A DNA stretch of 55,605 nucleotides, taken from assembly GCA_910577355.1 (NCBI GenBank), contig CAJTMY010000015.1, positions 1 through 55,605 of the forward strand, read 5' to 3'. Below are positions 25,166 through 33,428 of the stretch, one piece after another. This DNA is from an uncultured Muribaculaceae bacterium. GTDB lineage: Bacteria > Bacteroidota > Bacteroidia > Bacteroidales > Muribaculaceae. How positions within the stretch are numbered: the stretch's first letter is position 1; the number at the start of each line of letters is the position of its first letter. Below the pieces are notes generated by a model. That model did not search any database, was not told the DNA's origin, and was given only the letters and a program-made list of their open reading frames with translations. The position numbers and the translations under genes were made by a program.

Positions 25166-25951
25166 TTATTTCAAATCATCAGCAGTAAAAATAAATTCAT
25201 ATAAAATATCGCCCGTTTCGTTAAGATAGGAATAATGCAGAGTTATACCCTTTTCTTCAATTTCAATTAAATAATCCGGGTTAATATTAGCCCGCAAATT
25301 ATTTATTAAATTCATTCGATTATGTTGGATTATTTCATCAGTGATATTCGATGAATCTATATTGCCTTCAATTCTATATACCCAGTTAGCTTCGTTATCT
25401 TTAATGAACCCGTTGATTAAATAGACGCCATTAACTACTTTCAAAGGAAACTTCATATTGGAAAATGTATACTGCAACATTTCCAAATATGGTTTAAGAG
25501 AAGAAAAGTCGCCGTTTTTAAGTTTGGAGTAGACTATGGGTATCGCAGATGCCGGAACCGTAACAAATTGAGTACTGTTTAACCCGTCTGCTGATGGAGA
25601 AGTAACTACTGTTCTGAATCCTGCTTCGGCTTCAATCATTGAGATAGAGAAAATCTCATCGTAACCGGTCAGAAGTTGGGCTATCCCGTTTTCAGTAGAA
25701 GCGTTTTTAATAACGCTCTCAACAAATTCAGGGTTAAGGGTATAATTTATGACAAGCATTTTCTCCTTTTTATCTACTCCAATGTTGGTAAGAACTATTC
25801 CCGGAGCTATATTATAAGGGAATACCATAGAGCTGTGTAGAGAATCCACCACCTGTGCAAAGCGGTCAATACTACTATTCTTAGCCGTAGTTGAGTGTGT
25901 AATGAAGATTACACAGACAAAAAGTAAAATGGATTTAAGATAATTACACAT
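25166..25951 (-). CDS. Accessory exported protein
   Basis: 261 aa. Clear signal peptide (S-I-L-L-F-V-C-V-I-F-I-T-H-S-T-T-A-K, cleavage near residue 24). The mature protein is acidic with alternating helices and strands and no recognised domain. AT-rich, minus strand, with its own promoter at 25982-25989, followed by the membrane-protein gene. Probably periplasmic or outer-membrane associated. Confidence 0.72.
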   Translation of the reverse strand: MCNYLKSILLFVCVIFITHSTTAKNSSIDRFAQVVDSLHSSMVFPYNIAPGIVLTNIGVDKKEKMLVINYTLNPEFVESVIKNASTENGIAQLLTGYDEIFSISMIEAEAGFRTVVTSPSADGLNSTQFVTVPASAIPIVYSKLKNGDFSSLKPYLEMLQYTFSNMKFPLKVVNGVYLINGFIKDNEANWVYRIEGNIDSSNITDEIIQHNRMNLINNLRANINPDYLIEIEEKGITLHYSYLNETGDILYEFIFTADDLK

Positions 25952-25981
25952 AGTAAAAAGGTGTTATACCATCAATAAACG

Positions 25982-26034
25982 CAAAGTTACGCATTTTCTG
26001 TCTTTTTACGGCTATCCGGGGCTATATAATTTTG
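25982..26034. promoter_or_regulatory. Divergent promoters between accessory and phage genes
   Basis: Minus strand TAACTTTG (25989-25982) for the exported-protein gene; plus strand TAATTTTG (26027-26034) for the next phage block, 24 nt before its ATG. Confidence 0.6.
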
Positions 26035-26058
26035 TATCAGACAAAATCATAAGCCGTA

Positions 26059-26580
26059 ATGAACCACCAATTTACCGAAAAACTCGGCGCGTGGCTCCGG
26101 GAGAATCCCGACAGCCGCGACTATGCCGACGGCTGCAAGATGTTCTTGCAGTTGACCGGGCGCGTCAATATGTATAAGAACCTCCTGGCCGTGCCCGATA
26201 TGCCGCGCCTCGAAGCCGAACTGCAAAAGCACTACAACTTCCGCGTCGCAGACCTGACCCATGCGCAGGTTGTGGAAATGGACGCGAAAGCCGCCACTAT
26301 CGCCTCCGACAACAATCTCCACACCGCTGCACCCTCCGACACGCCGCGCGGCAAACGCGCCGACCACGACGCCCTGCCGCCCGAAATACAGGCTCTATAC
26401 GTCGAGAACCTTTCACTGCTCCGGCGTATGCGCGAGGTGCATCTGCGCCTACGCAACCTCTCGTCCGAAAACTCCGTATGCCCCGACAGCGAGCGTTATC
26501 CCTTCCTCAAAGAGCTTATCGACCTCGATAAGAAATACCGCTCCAACTGGCAGAAATACGACAGCTATAATCCCCAATGA
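26059..26580 (+). CDS. Phage protein of unknown function, terminase region
   Basis: 173 aa, helical and polar, with a flexible centre (about residues 85-110). The C-terminal half (L-S-L-L-R-R-M-R-E-V-H-L-R-L-R-N-L) is a likely coiled coil. It overlaps the next gene by 4 nt. Together with the three following genes it precedes the large terminase, so a packaging role is plausible but unproven. Confidence 0.72.
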   Translation: MNHQFTEKLGAWLRENPDSRDYADGCKMFLQLTGRVNMYKNLLAVPDMPRLEAELQKHYNFRVADLTHAQVVEMDAKAATIASDNNLHTAAPSDTPRGKRADHDALPPEIQALYVENLSLLRRMREVHLRLRNLSSENSVCPDSERYPFLKELIDLDKKYRSNWQKYDSYNPQ

Positions 26581-27110
26581 AACGCACGGCTTCCATTTCC
26601 GAAATCCTCCGGCCTCTCAAAGATGCGCCTTTTCAGGCGTATCTCTCAAATGCCGTGCAGGTGGCCGACATACTGGAGTGGATTCTGGAACAGACCGGCA
26701 CCGCCGAGGTGTGGCAGACCTCTTTCTCCATATCCGAAGAATTTCTGCGTCGCCTTTTCTTCCTCAAAAAGAAACGCCCCATATCGCGCTTCAATCTATT
26801 GCTCGACCACAAGGCCACCAACAAGACCGTCAAACTGTGGAGCTTCATAGTGCAGGTTGTCGACCGCACTTTCCTTGCCGACAACCATTCAAAAGTCCTG
26901 TTGGTACGCTCCGGGCGAGGCGACACCGTAGCCGTCGTTACCTCGCAGAACCTCACTCGCGGCAACCGTGCCGAGAGTGCCTTTATCTCGACCTCGCCGG
27001 AGATTTTCGCCAATCTCCATGCCTCGGTGCTCGACATCATCGAGAACCATTCCGTACCCCTCAACGACCTTTATAATCAACGCCTCGACACCGCCAATGA
27101 ACTCCGATAA
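26577..27110 (+). CDS. Phospholipase-D-like protein
   Basis: 177 aa. A PLD-like motif is visible: H104-S-K106-V-L-L-V, followed by a strand-turn with T-S-Q-N-L-T-R-G-N-R (about 122-131), similar to the S/T-x-N-L part of HKD enzymes. There is only one half-site, so activity would need a dimer, and the Asp of H-x-K-x4-D is not present. PLD-like proteins include nucleases. Position in the terminase operon suggests a DNA-end or anti-defence role. Confidence 0.65.
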   Translation: MKRTASISEILRPLKDAPFQAYLSNAVQVADILEWILEQTGTAEVWQTSFSISEEFLRRLFFLKKKRPISRFNLLLDHKATNKTVKLWSFIVQVVDRTFLADNHSKVLLVRSGRGDTVAVVTSQNLTRGNRAESAFISTSPEIFANLHASVLDIIENHSVPLNDLYNQRLDTANELR

Positions 27111-27387
27111 CATCATTTTCTCCGAACAGCAGCTTTCCGACATCGAGAAATATGCGAGCATATACCTCAAAATTTCCGACATAGCCGTGATACTCGACAT
27201 CGCCCCCGAAGTGCTGCGCAACGCCATTTCTCACCGCGACAGCGAAGTGTCGCGCCGCTATCATCGCGGCAAGGCCATTTCCAAAGTGAAACTGCGTCAA
27301 CAGGAAATGATGCTTGCACAGGTTGGCTCGCCTCTCGCGCTCGTCAACACCGCAAACAACCTCCTTGACATGGAAGACGATGAGTAA
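27097..27387 (+). CDS. Candidate small terminase subunit (helix-turn-helix)
   Basis: 96 aa from ATG 27097, overlapping the preceding stop by 14 nt. The sequence has a helix-turn-helix pattern (I-Y-L-K-I-S-D-I-A-V-I-L-D-I-A-P-E-V-L-R), then a helical R-R-Y-H-R-G-K-A-I-S-K-V-K-L-R-Q-Q-E stretch. This is the style of small DNA-recognition subunits. The large terminase is 0.8 kb downstream. Confidence 0.6.
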   Translation: MNSDNIIFSEQQLSDIEKYASIYLKISDIAVILDIAPEVLRNAISHRDSEVSRRYHRGKAISKVKLRQQEMMLAQVGSPLALVNTANNLLDMEDDE

Positions 27388-28018
27388 GAAACAACCCGAC
27401 ACGCTCGAAGTATGCCGCCGTTCTCTCTTTGCCGCCAAAGAGGAACTGGACGCGCTATATACCGAGGCTATGGTGCTTCGGGTGCTGCGCATACGCGACC
27501 TTTACGCCTGGGTCATTGCCAACCCCGACGCAAAGGATCGCCAGTTTGTCGAGGAACATCTTTACCGCTACCGGCTCTCGAAGTTCACCGCTTACTCCGA
27601 TCTTGCCATCATCAAGCAGCTTCTTCCGTCGCTGTCGGCGGCGAGCCGCGACTGGCACCGATGGCGCAGCAATGAAATGTTCCTCGAAACCTACTCTATG
27701 GCGAAGAAACGCAAGGACACCCGGACGATGGAACGCGCGGCCTCGGCATACGCCAAATACAATCGCGTCGACATCGAGGACGAGCAGACCGTACCGTGGG
27801 AGCAGCTTCTTCCGCAGCCTTTCACCGCCACCGACGACCCTTCCGTACTCGGCATTAAGCCCATACCAAATCTTCAGGAGAAGATTGACGCGCTACTGGA
27901 GAAATACCGCGCCGAAACGATAGATATTGATGATGTGGACTTCGAGGAAGTAGACCTCGAAGAAAATATATTGTTCCCGTCAGAGGGAGAGGCCAATAAT
28001 GCCAATGATTATTCCTAA
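27380..28018 (+). CDS. Terminase-region protein, acidic C-terminus
   Basis: 212 aa from ATG 27380 (8-nt overlap with the previous gene). The N-terminal 150 residues are helical and basic (R-V-L-R-I-R-D-L-Y-A-W-V), and the C-terminus is very acidic (D-I-D-D-V-D-F-E-E-V-D-L-E-E). It may be part of the packaging initiation complex with the helix-turn-helix protein. No family recognised. Its 3' end overlaps a convergent accessory gene by 39 nt. Confidence 0.7.
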   Translation: MSKKQPDTLEVCRRSLFAAKEELDALYTEAMVLRVLRIRDLYAWVIANPDAKDRQFVEEHLYRYRLSKFTAYSDLAIIKQLLPSLSAASRDWHRWRSNEMFLETYSMAKKRKDTRTMERAASAYAKYNRVDIEDEQTVPWEQLLPQPFTATDDPSVLGIKPIPNLQEKIDALLEKYRAETIDIDDVDFEEVDLEENILFPSEGEANNANDYS

Positions 28019-28198
28019 TATCTGCGCGGCGAGTATATAGAATCTCTTTGTCTTGTACTGCGCTAACCATTCCTGATATTTCAATGGTGTAATCTTTGCC
28101 TCCTGGCGCATATGCCATTGTTTGATGCCAAAAAACATCAAAACGACCGTTGCCCCAAGAGCAATAATCAATCCGACATATATCAGAATCTCTTGCAT
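27980..28198 (-). CDS. Small accessory membrane protein, W-L-x2-Y family
   Basis: 72 aa with two transmembrane segments (residues 4-24 and about 51-71) joined by a basic loop containing Y-Q-E-W-L-A-Q-Y-K-T-K-R. The same loop-then-helix pattern occurs in 39078-39419 and 32220-32393. It is convergent with and overlaps the preceding phage gene, and starts 6 nt from the terminase ATG, so it was fitted tightly into the operon. Confidence 0.65.
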   Translation of the reverse strand: MQEILIYVGLIIALGATVVLMFFGIKQWHMRQEAKITPLKYQEWLAQYKTKRFYILAAQILGIIIGIIGLSL

Positions 28199-28203
28199 AC
28201 TAT

Positions 28204-29877
28204 ATGAACAATTCAGCCGCCAAAAAGATTTACTTCAACCGCCCCCAACGCCTCACGCAGCTTATCGGCGCGAACACTACCGTTATCGTCGCCGGACGGC
28301 GCACGGGCAAGACCGACAGCATCGCAGCCCCTTTCGTGTTGCGAAATATGCAGCGTATGCCAGGCTCTACCGGCGGCATCGTCGTGCCGACTTTCAAGCA
28401 CGGCCTTACAAATACATTGCCCGGTCTGCTTGCCGCGTGGAAACGCTGGGGCTTCATCAACGGCGTTCATTATGTTGTCGGGCGCAGACCGCCGAAATCC
28501 TTTGCCAAGCCTATCACCGAGCCGCACGACTACGAACACGTCATATCGTTCTACAACGGCTCCATCGCCATTATTATATCGCAAGACCGCCCCGGCTCGT
28601 CTAACTCGCTCACCCTGTCGTGGCTGCTCGTCGACGAGGCTAAGTTTATCGACTATGACAAACTTAAAGACGAAACCCTCCCGGCCAACGGCGGCATCAA
28701 ATCGCACTTCGGGCATCACTCCTTCAACCACAGCATTATGATACTGTCGGATATGCCGCAGACAAAGCGCGGCTCGTGGTTCCTACACTACCGCGAGAAG
28801 ATGGACACCGACCTTATCGCCGCTATCGAGGCTACCGTCTACGAGATTTGGCGCATCAAATCTCGCATAAAATCCCTCCGCAACACCCAATCCGAAATAC
28901 CCTCGTATCTGCGCAATCATCTGCGACGCCTCGACCGCGCCCTTAATCAGATGCGCTCCGTGGCCGTATATTATAAGGAATACTCCAGTATCGAGAACTT
29001 GCAGCTTCTCGGCGAGAACTACATAAAGCAGATGAAGCGCGACCTTACCCCTTTGACTTTCCAAACCTCCATACTCTGTCAGAGGATCGGAATAGCCAAA
29101 GACGGTTTTTATTCCTCCATGCGCGAGCGGCACAAGTATAACGCCTCCGACTTTGAAAGCCTTGACTTGGCTTTCAAAAGTTTATGTGATGATAAGGTTA
29201 TGGAAGCCGATAACCTCATAGCCCATAACCTCATAACCTGCAAAGCGGACGCCGACGTGAACCCTCTCGCGCCTATTTGCATAGGCTTGGACTATAACGC
29301 CAACATCAACTGGATTGTGGCAGGGCAGCCCTCCGGCAAGCGGCTCAACATCATAAAATCCTTTTATGTGAAGTTTGAGCGCAAACTGCCCGAACTTGTC
29401 GCCGACTTCTGCGCCTACTACGCGACGCACCAAAACAAGACCGTCGTGTTCTACTACGACAGCACCGCTTTGGGTGGCAACTATGCCGTCAACGATCAGG
29501 ATTTCCGATGGGTAATTATCCACGAGTTTGAGCGGCACGGCTGGCGCGTCGAAGATGTCTACCTCGGCAATCCGATGCGACACGATGAAAAATACCTGCT
29601 CATAAATCAGGGCTTCGCAGGTAAACAGCGGCTTATGCCGTTTTTCAACCGTCAGAACAACGACGATTTAATCCTTGCCATACAGTCTGCCGGGGTGAGC
29701 CGCGGACGCCTCGGATTCCGCAAGGACAAAGCCGGCGAAAAACTCGCCGAAACCGAGGAAGACCGCCTCGAACATCGCACCGACGGCACCGACGCTTTCG
29801 ATACCCTCTACATCGGCTGTGAAAAGTTCCCCTACAACGACACCGGCATATCCGTGGCACTCGGCGGCATTGTCTGA
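28204..29877 (+). CDS. terL: Large terminase subunit
   Basis: 557 aa. Walker A A30-G-R-R-T-G-K-T37, Walker B L141-L-V-D-E145, then a C-terminal RNase H-like nuclease with acidic positions in G-L-D-Y-N-A-N (about residue 360) and Y-Y-D-S-T-A-L-G (about 420). It is the motor and nuclease that packages phage DNA into the prohead. The ATG is only 6 nt from the divergent small membrane gene, so its promoter must lie within or before that gene. Confidence 0.93.
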   Translation: MNNSAAKKIYFNRPQRLTQLIGANTTVIVAGRRTGKTDSIAAPFVLRNMQRMPGSTGGIVVPTFKHGLTNTLPGLLAAWKRWGFINGVHYVVGRRPPKSFAKPITEPHDYEHVISFYNGSIAIIISQDRPGSSNSLTLSWLLVDEAKFIDYDKLKDETLPANGGIKSHFGHHSFNHSIMILSDMPQTKRGSWFLHYREKMDTDLIAAIEATVYEIWRIKSRIKSLRNTQSEIPSYLRNHLRRLDRALNQMRSVAVYYKEYSSIENLQLLGENYIKQMKRDLTPLTFQTSILCQRIGIAKDGFYSSMRERHKYNASDFESLDLAFKSLCDDKVMEADNLIAHNLITCKADADVNPLAPICIGLDYNANINWIVAGQPSGKRLNIIKSFYVKFERKLPELVADFCAYYATHQNKTVVFYYDSTALGGNYAVNDQDFRWVIIHEFERHGWRVEDVYLGNPMRHDEKYLLINQGFAGKQRLMPFFNRQNNDDLILAIQSAGVSRGRLGFRKDKAGEKLAETEEDRLEHRTDGTDAFDTLYIGCEKFPYNDTGISVALGGIV

Positions 29878-29924
29878 TTTTCCTATGTGGCAATACGTCT
29901 GTGGCACGGCGACCTTTTCCACCG

Positions 29925-30096
29925 CAAAGTTAAAGCGGCCCCGGCGCGTCAAGGGCAGGTGAATTGCCTCGAAAAAATTTGCCGTTGGAAATTTTTGTCG
30001 GTCAACCCTTGACCCCTGCGCCTTGCAGCCGCACTTTGTACGGCAGTGTAAAAGGCTCTTGCGAGCCACAAGTTTAACTTCTTACCACATACTGAT
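29925..30096. promoter_or_regulatory. Divergent promoter/leader module 2
   Basis: Minus promoter: TTG (29952-29950), 17 nt, TAACTTTG (29932-29925), pointing back into terL as antisense. Plus promoter: TTG (30009-30011), 19 nt, GCACTTTG (30031-30038). Palindrome arms GTCAAGGG/CCCTTGAC, GGCGC/GCGCC, GCGGC/GCCGC. Leader motif GGCAGTGTAAAAG with hairpin GGCTC/GAGCC (30054-30067), a close match to module 1. Confidence 0.65.
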
Positions 30097-30345
30097 ATGG
30101 AAAATAAGACAACAAAAGCCGAGTACACCTTTCACTACTATGCCGACGGCATCGAGGTAACACAGCGCATCTACAACGCTATCGCCACCGCCAACATACT
30201 CCGCCCTAAGGCTACCGTGCCATGCCTAATATGCCACGAGAAGCGCCCGGCTCTTACCGGCAATCCCCACATCGAGAAAGCCATAAGCGAGGCTTTCGAC
30301 CGCTACGACAAGGCACACGCCGCCGACCCTCCGACAGCCGACTAA
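30097..30345 (+). CDS. Small protein under the ardA-type leader
   Basis: 82 aa with a C-P-x2-C-like centre (C-L-I-C-H-E-K-R) and helical C-terminus. It has its own promoter module and its own terminator (30357-30397), so it is monocistronic, as ardA is. Function unknown. Because it shares the regulatory module with ardA, an anti-defence or establishment role is a reasonable guess. Confidence 0.72.
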   Translation: MENKTTKAEYTFHYYADGIEVTQRIYNAIATANILRPKATVPCLICHEKRPALTGNPHIEKAISEAFDRYDKAHAADPPTAD

Positions 30346-30356
30346 TCACGCCCACC

Positions 30357-30397
30357 GCGCCCCCGACCTCACCGCCGGGGGCGCATCATTATTTTTT
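30357..30397 (+). terminator. Terminator after the 82-aa gene
   Basis: Perfect GCGCCCCCG/CGGGGGCGC stem followed by ATCATTATTTTTTT. Confidence 0.85.
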
Positions 30398-30433
30398 TCG
30401 GCATAAACCGCTCGTTTTATCGGATATTATCAT

Positions 30434-30670
30434 TAACTTTGCAACGGCAAGCCGCTGACGCAAGCCATTGCTTGCCACGACATTTTGAAAAATAAGAAGC
30501 GTTATGCTTATCTTGAACTTGAAAACCTGAGAAATTTTCATCTGTACTCAACGATAAGGCATGATGGCTTCCCTCGCATAGCGTGGGCTGCTGTCAACCA
30601 CATCTGAGTACAAGGCTTTCTCAGGGCCATCAAGTTAAGACGTGGCATAGTTGGCTCACGTTTTCTTTTC
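30434..30670 (+). ncRNA. Structured non-coding RNA, about 225 nt, with own promoter and terminator
   Basis: Promoter box TAACTTTG at 30434-30441; terminator ACGTG/CACGT (30640-30661) then TTTCTTTT. Between them a rod forms: CTTGAACTTG/CAAGTTAAG (30512/30631), CCTGAGAAA/TTTCTCAGG (30526/30617), GTACTCA/TGAGTAC (30544/30605), GATGGC/GCTGTC plus CCC/GGG (30563/30585). The last helix contains U-G and G-U pairs that work only on the plus strand. No frame of use inside. The rod with asymmetric internal loops recalls 6S-type RNAs, but I cannot assign it. Confidence 0.7.
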
Positions 30671-30720
30671 AAGGATAATCGCCGAGAGCCACGGCGATAT
30701 AATATCTCTAACTCTCAAAT

Positions 30721-30837
30721 ATGAAAATTTCATTTATCGCATTTTTTCCTCTGGTGGCAGGTATTATTGGAGGTTTGATTGGTGGTCGGATATATAGCAA
30801 GAATAAACACAGTAAGAAAGTTAACAACGAACAATAA
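30721..30837 (+). CDS. 38-aa membrane peptide
   Basis: M-K-I-S-F-I-A-F-F-P-L-V-A-G-I-I-G-G, then G-G-x3-Y and a basic tail: one transmembrane helix with G-x3-G packing motifs. It lies 17 nt before the S41 peptidase gene and is probably co-transcribed with it. AT-rich. Function unknown. Confidence 0.5.
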   Translation: MKISFIAFFPLVAGIIGGLIGGRIYSKNKHSKKVNNEQ

Positions 30838-30854
30838 ACCACATAACTGCAATA

Positions 30855-32144
30855 TTGATGAATAAGTTTTTATGTTCTCTCGTTGTGCTGATGCTTGCCG
30901 CAGTTCATCTGAATGCGGCTAATCAGTTGACACCGGCACAGAAAGCCTCCATCGTTACCAAGTTTGGCACAGAGGTAAAGTATAATTTCGCGCACATGGA
31001 CAAATTGCCGTGCAACTGGGATAGCCTCTATATGGCACGTTTGCCCCAAATCGTAGACACTCCGACAGATGAGGCTTTTCTCGACAGCCTGAAACTCCTG
31101 TGCGCCACTCTTAAAGATGGACACACTGCCGTTTGGTGTAATACACCGGCTGTCAGGGATTGGACGCTTCCATTCTTCACAAAAAGGTTCGGCAACCGCG
31201 TTTTTGTTACAGATGTCATTACAGATAAAATGATAGCGGCAGGATTAAGACCCGGCACCGAAATACTCGAGATGAACGATATGCCTGTAATTGAATATGG
31301 CGAAAAAAACGTTATTCCATATTTCCCTTCCTCCACTCCCCAATGGTCGCAGTCTGCCGCTTTCTTTGGCGGCCAGTTGACAAATGGCCCTGCTGACAAA
31401 TCGGTGAAAGTCAAGTTTAGAAACGCGCCCGACAGTATTTTCACCCTGAACGTGGAACGTGATATGAACTGGCAATATAATCCTTATAACAAACGGGTTA
31501 TTTCACACAAAAAATTACCCGGTAATATCGGATATATTAAAATACCCTCTTTCCAGCAGGGGCTGTTCGATCACGAAAAATTTATTGAAGTGTTTGATTC
31601 GCTTGAAAATGTATCTTCTTTGGTGATAGATATCCGTGATAACGGAGGCGGCAACTCTACCTATGGCGATTTTATTCTTAGACTTATTTGCCCTGATACA
31701 ATCCCGGCTCTCGAATGGTCATCACCAAAATATATTCCCGTAATGAAAGCATGGGGCAAAACCGTTGAACCGTATATTGAGAAAGGAAATCCGCTTATCC
31801 CTTTCTCAGCTCAACACGCAGAAATTCCCAAATTTGAAATTCCCGTAGTGCTTCTGGTAAACAGCAATACATTTTCCGCTTCTGAAGATTTTGCAGCTAC
31901 GTTTAGAGCTGCTAAGCGAGGTAAAATTATAGGCACACCGACAGGAGGCAGTACCGGCCAACCGATTATGATAGACCTCGGTTATGGCTATATGGCAAGG
32001 ATATGCGCCCGCGATGAATGGTTGCCCGACGGCACCGAGTTTATCGGTGTCGGGATTATTCCCGATGTCGTAGTTGAAGAATCAGAAAGCTTTTTTTCCG
32101 GCAAAGATAACGTGCTTGAAGAAGCATTGAAGCTATTGAAATAA
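30855..32144 (+). CDS. Exported S41-family peptidase
   Basis: 429 aa. Signal peptide (residues 1-22, ending L-N-A-A-N). S41 core: G-N-I-G-Y-I-K-I-P-S-F, V-I-D-I-R-D-N-G-G-G-N-S, the catalytic Ser region N-S-N-T-F-S-A-S-E-D-F (about 343-353), and catalytic Lys in R-G-K-I-I-G-T-P-T-G-G-S (about 360). No PDZ domain is obvious. It cleaves C-termini or peptides in the periplasm. AT-rich, with host-like codon use, carried as an accessory gene between terL and portal. Confidence 0.9.
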   Translation: MMNKFLCSLVVLMLAAVHLNAANQLTPAQKASIVTKFGTEVKYNFAHMDKLPCNWDSLYMARLPQIVDTPTDEAFLDSLKLLCATLKDGHTAVWCNTPAVRDWTLPFFTKRFGNRVFVTDVITDKMIAAGLRPGTEILEMNDMPVIEYGEKNVIPYFPSSTPQWSQSAAFFGGQLTNGPADKSVKVKFRNAPDSIFTLNVERDMNWQYNPYNKRVISHKKLPGNIGYIKIPSFQQGLFDHEKFIEVFDSLENVSSLVIDIRDNGGGNSTYGDFILRLICPDTIPALEWSSPKYIPVMKAWGKTVEPYIEKGNPLIPFSAQHAEIPKFEIPVVLLVNSNTFSASEDFAATFRAAKRGKIIGTPTGGSTGQPIMIDLGYGYMARICARDEWLPDGTEFIGVGIIPDVVVEESESFFSGKDNVLEEALKLLK

Positions 32145-32172
32145 CGTGTAACAGCAACTCATACAATATGGA

Positions 32173-32198
32173 ACACCCGGCAGTGATGTCGGGGTTTC
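32173..32198. terminator. Bidirectional terminator between peptidase and small membrane gene
   Basis: Stem AACACCCGGC/GTCGGGGTTT between two convergent genes; T-rich on the plus side (TTTCTTATG). Confidence 0.6.
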
Positions 32199-32219
32199 TT
32201 ATGATAAGCGGATATACTT

Positions 32220-32393
32220 TCAAATTCCGAGGTACAGCGGGCAGAAAATGATAAGTGCTATTATTAGACCAATAAGATATCGTGCGAATCGGTAATGAAC
32301 TCTTTTTTTGAGCCATTCTGAATCAGCTATACCTACTCCAATGAAAGTCGCAATGATAGCTGTAAGGACAGTGAGAAATATTCCGTATGCCAT
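32220..32393 (-). CDS. 57-aa membrane protein, W-L-x2-Y family
   Basis: Start ATG at 32393. Two hydrophobic helices (residues 3-22 and 36-57) with a basic loop S-E-W-L-K-K-R-V-H-Y-R-F between them, the same plan as the 72-aa protein at 27980. AT-rich, minus strand, convergent with the peptidase. Possibly a superinfection-exclusion or regulatory membrane peptide. Confidence 0.55.
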   Translation of the reverse strand: MAYGIFLTVLTAIIATFIGVGIADSEWLKKRVHYRFARYLIGLIIALIIFCPLYLGI

Positions 32394-32411
32394 AGTAAAA
32401 ATGTTTTTGAG

Positions 32412-32846
32412 TTATAACGTTCTGGTAGCAATATGTGTTGACGCGGTTTTCACTTTTTGTTTATAATGGCGATGCGACACTGCCGCCGGGCTATTGCGGC
32501 GTGGCCGTTGAGCTTCAAATCTCAACCCATAAGGGCTGTTATCCCTATCGCATTTGACCGCTCCACTTCGGGGCGGTCTTTCTTTTTCAAGCGGCAGCGG
32601 CGGCAAGTGTCGGCGTTGTCGCGTGGATAAGGCTGTGCCGTTATTATCTGTTCCCTTTGGAGGCCGGTTTATGCAGGGGGTAAAGCGGTGTGTATCTCCG
32701 TGGCCCCTCATATTGGCTGTTGAATCAAGGAGTGAGGCTGATTCGGCGTTACGGGCTTCATCAAGGAATATGGCCGTTGCCGTCGGGCGATTCTTCCACA
32801 GGAAGCGCTAAAGCGTATCCTTAAACATAAACACATAGGTTTTCAT
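32412..32846 (-). pseudogene. Protein-like reading frame interrupted by one amber codon
   Basis: From ATG 32846 the frame reads M-K-T-Y-V-F-M-F-K-D-T-L, then TAG (32808-32810), then continues openly for 130 codons: R-F-L-W-K-N-R-P-T-A-T-A-I-F-L-D-E-A and on. It is transcribed from the minus promoter of module 3 (32965). TAG is a normal stop elsewhere in this prophage, so this is more likely a decayed gene than recoding. A plus-strand terminator-like hairpin, GACCGC/GCGGTC then TTTCTTTTT, lies at 32556-32585. Otherwise 32400-32964 holds no gene I can support. Confidence 0.3.
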
Positions 32847-32964
32847 ACGGTCGGGAGGCAGTGCTTACCGCGCATTATATCACGTCATTTCCGTTCTTGC
32901 AGACCTGATTTTAACTGGTATTACTTGTAAACACGCACGGGTACGCATCTGATATTTCACTTTG

Positions 32965-33185
32965 CAAAGTTAGGTCGTACCGAGCTATCGCAAAACAGGC
33001 TCCGATTTCCGCTCAAATTTTTACAAATCTCCACACCCTTGCAGGGGTAGTATTTGCTACGCCCCGGCAGGGGTAAAATTTTGCTTGAAATTTTTGCGCT
33101 TGCGCTCTTTCTACTTCCCTCCTTATTGCGCGTAAAAATCAAACGCGCCCCGGCGCACAGTAATAACAATCAAAATCTTACGGCA
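32965..33185. promoter_or_regulatory. Divergent promoter/leader module 3
   Basis: Minus promoter: TTTTG (32995-32991), 18 nt, TAACTTTG (32972-32965). On the plus side the leader carries GAAATTTTTGCGC, then ATTGCGCGTAAAAATC and a GCGC/GCGC hairpin with CCCG loop. It is a close relative of module 4 at 34009: both share CGCAAAACAGGC, GAAATTTTTGC, GCTCTTTCT and TTGC(G/A)CGTAAAAAT. Confidence 0.6.
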
Positions 33186-33383
33186 ATGACACATATAATG
33201 AATTTCGCAGCAAGCACCACCTCTCGCTCCAACCGCATGAAAGAATACCAGGTGGAAGTAATCACCTTCGACGGCGACAGCCAGACAGTATATGTGGAAG
33301 CCCGCAACGAAGAAGAAGCCTCTGACCGCGCAGCCGATATGGTAGGCAACGCCGACTACACGATGGTTTACGAGATTGCATAA
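33186..33383 (+). CDS. Small acidic protein under the module 3 leader
   Basis: 65 aa from ATG 33186; the compact domain begins at M-K-E-Y-Q-V-E-V-I-T (33237). The domain of 48 residues carries about 12 acidic and only 2-3 basic residues. This extreme acidity, the dedicated leader and the terminator (33405-33428) resemble the ardA unit. DNA mimicry is conceivable but not shown. Confidence 0.65.
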   Translation: MTHIMNFAASTTSRSNRMKEYQVEVITFDGDSQTVYVEARNEEEASDRAADMVGNADYTMVYEIA

Positions 33384-33404
33384 AGCACTCCGACCTCCAA
33401 AGGG

Positions 33405-33428
33405 AGGCTCGCCACCACCGGCGAGCCT
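33405..33428 (+). terminator. Terminator after the acidic protein gene
   Basis: Perfect AGGCTCGCC/GGCGAGCCT stem followed by TTCC. Confidence 0.65.
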
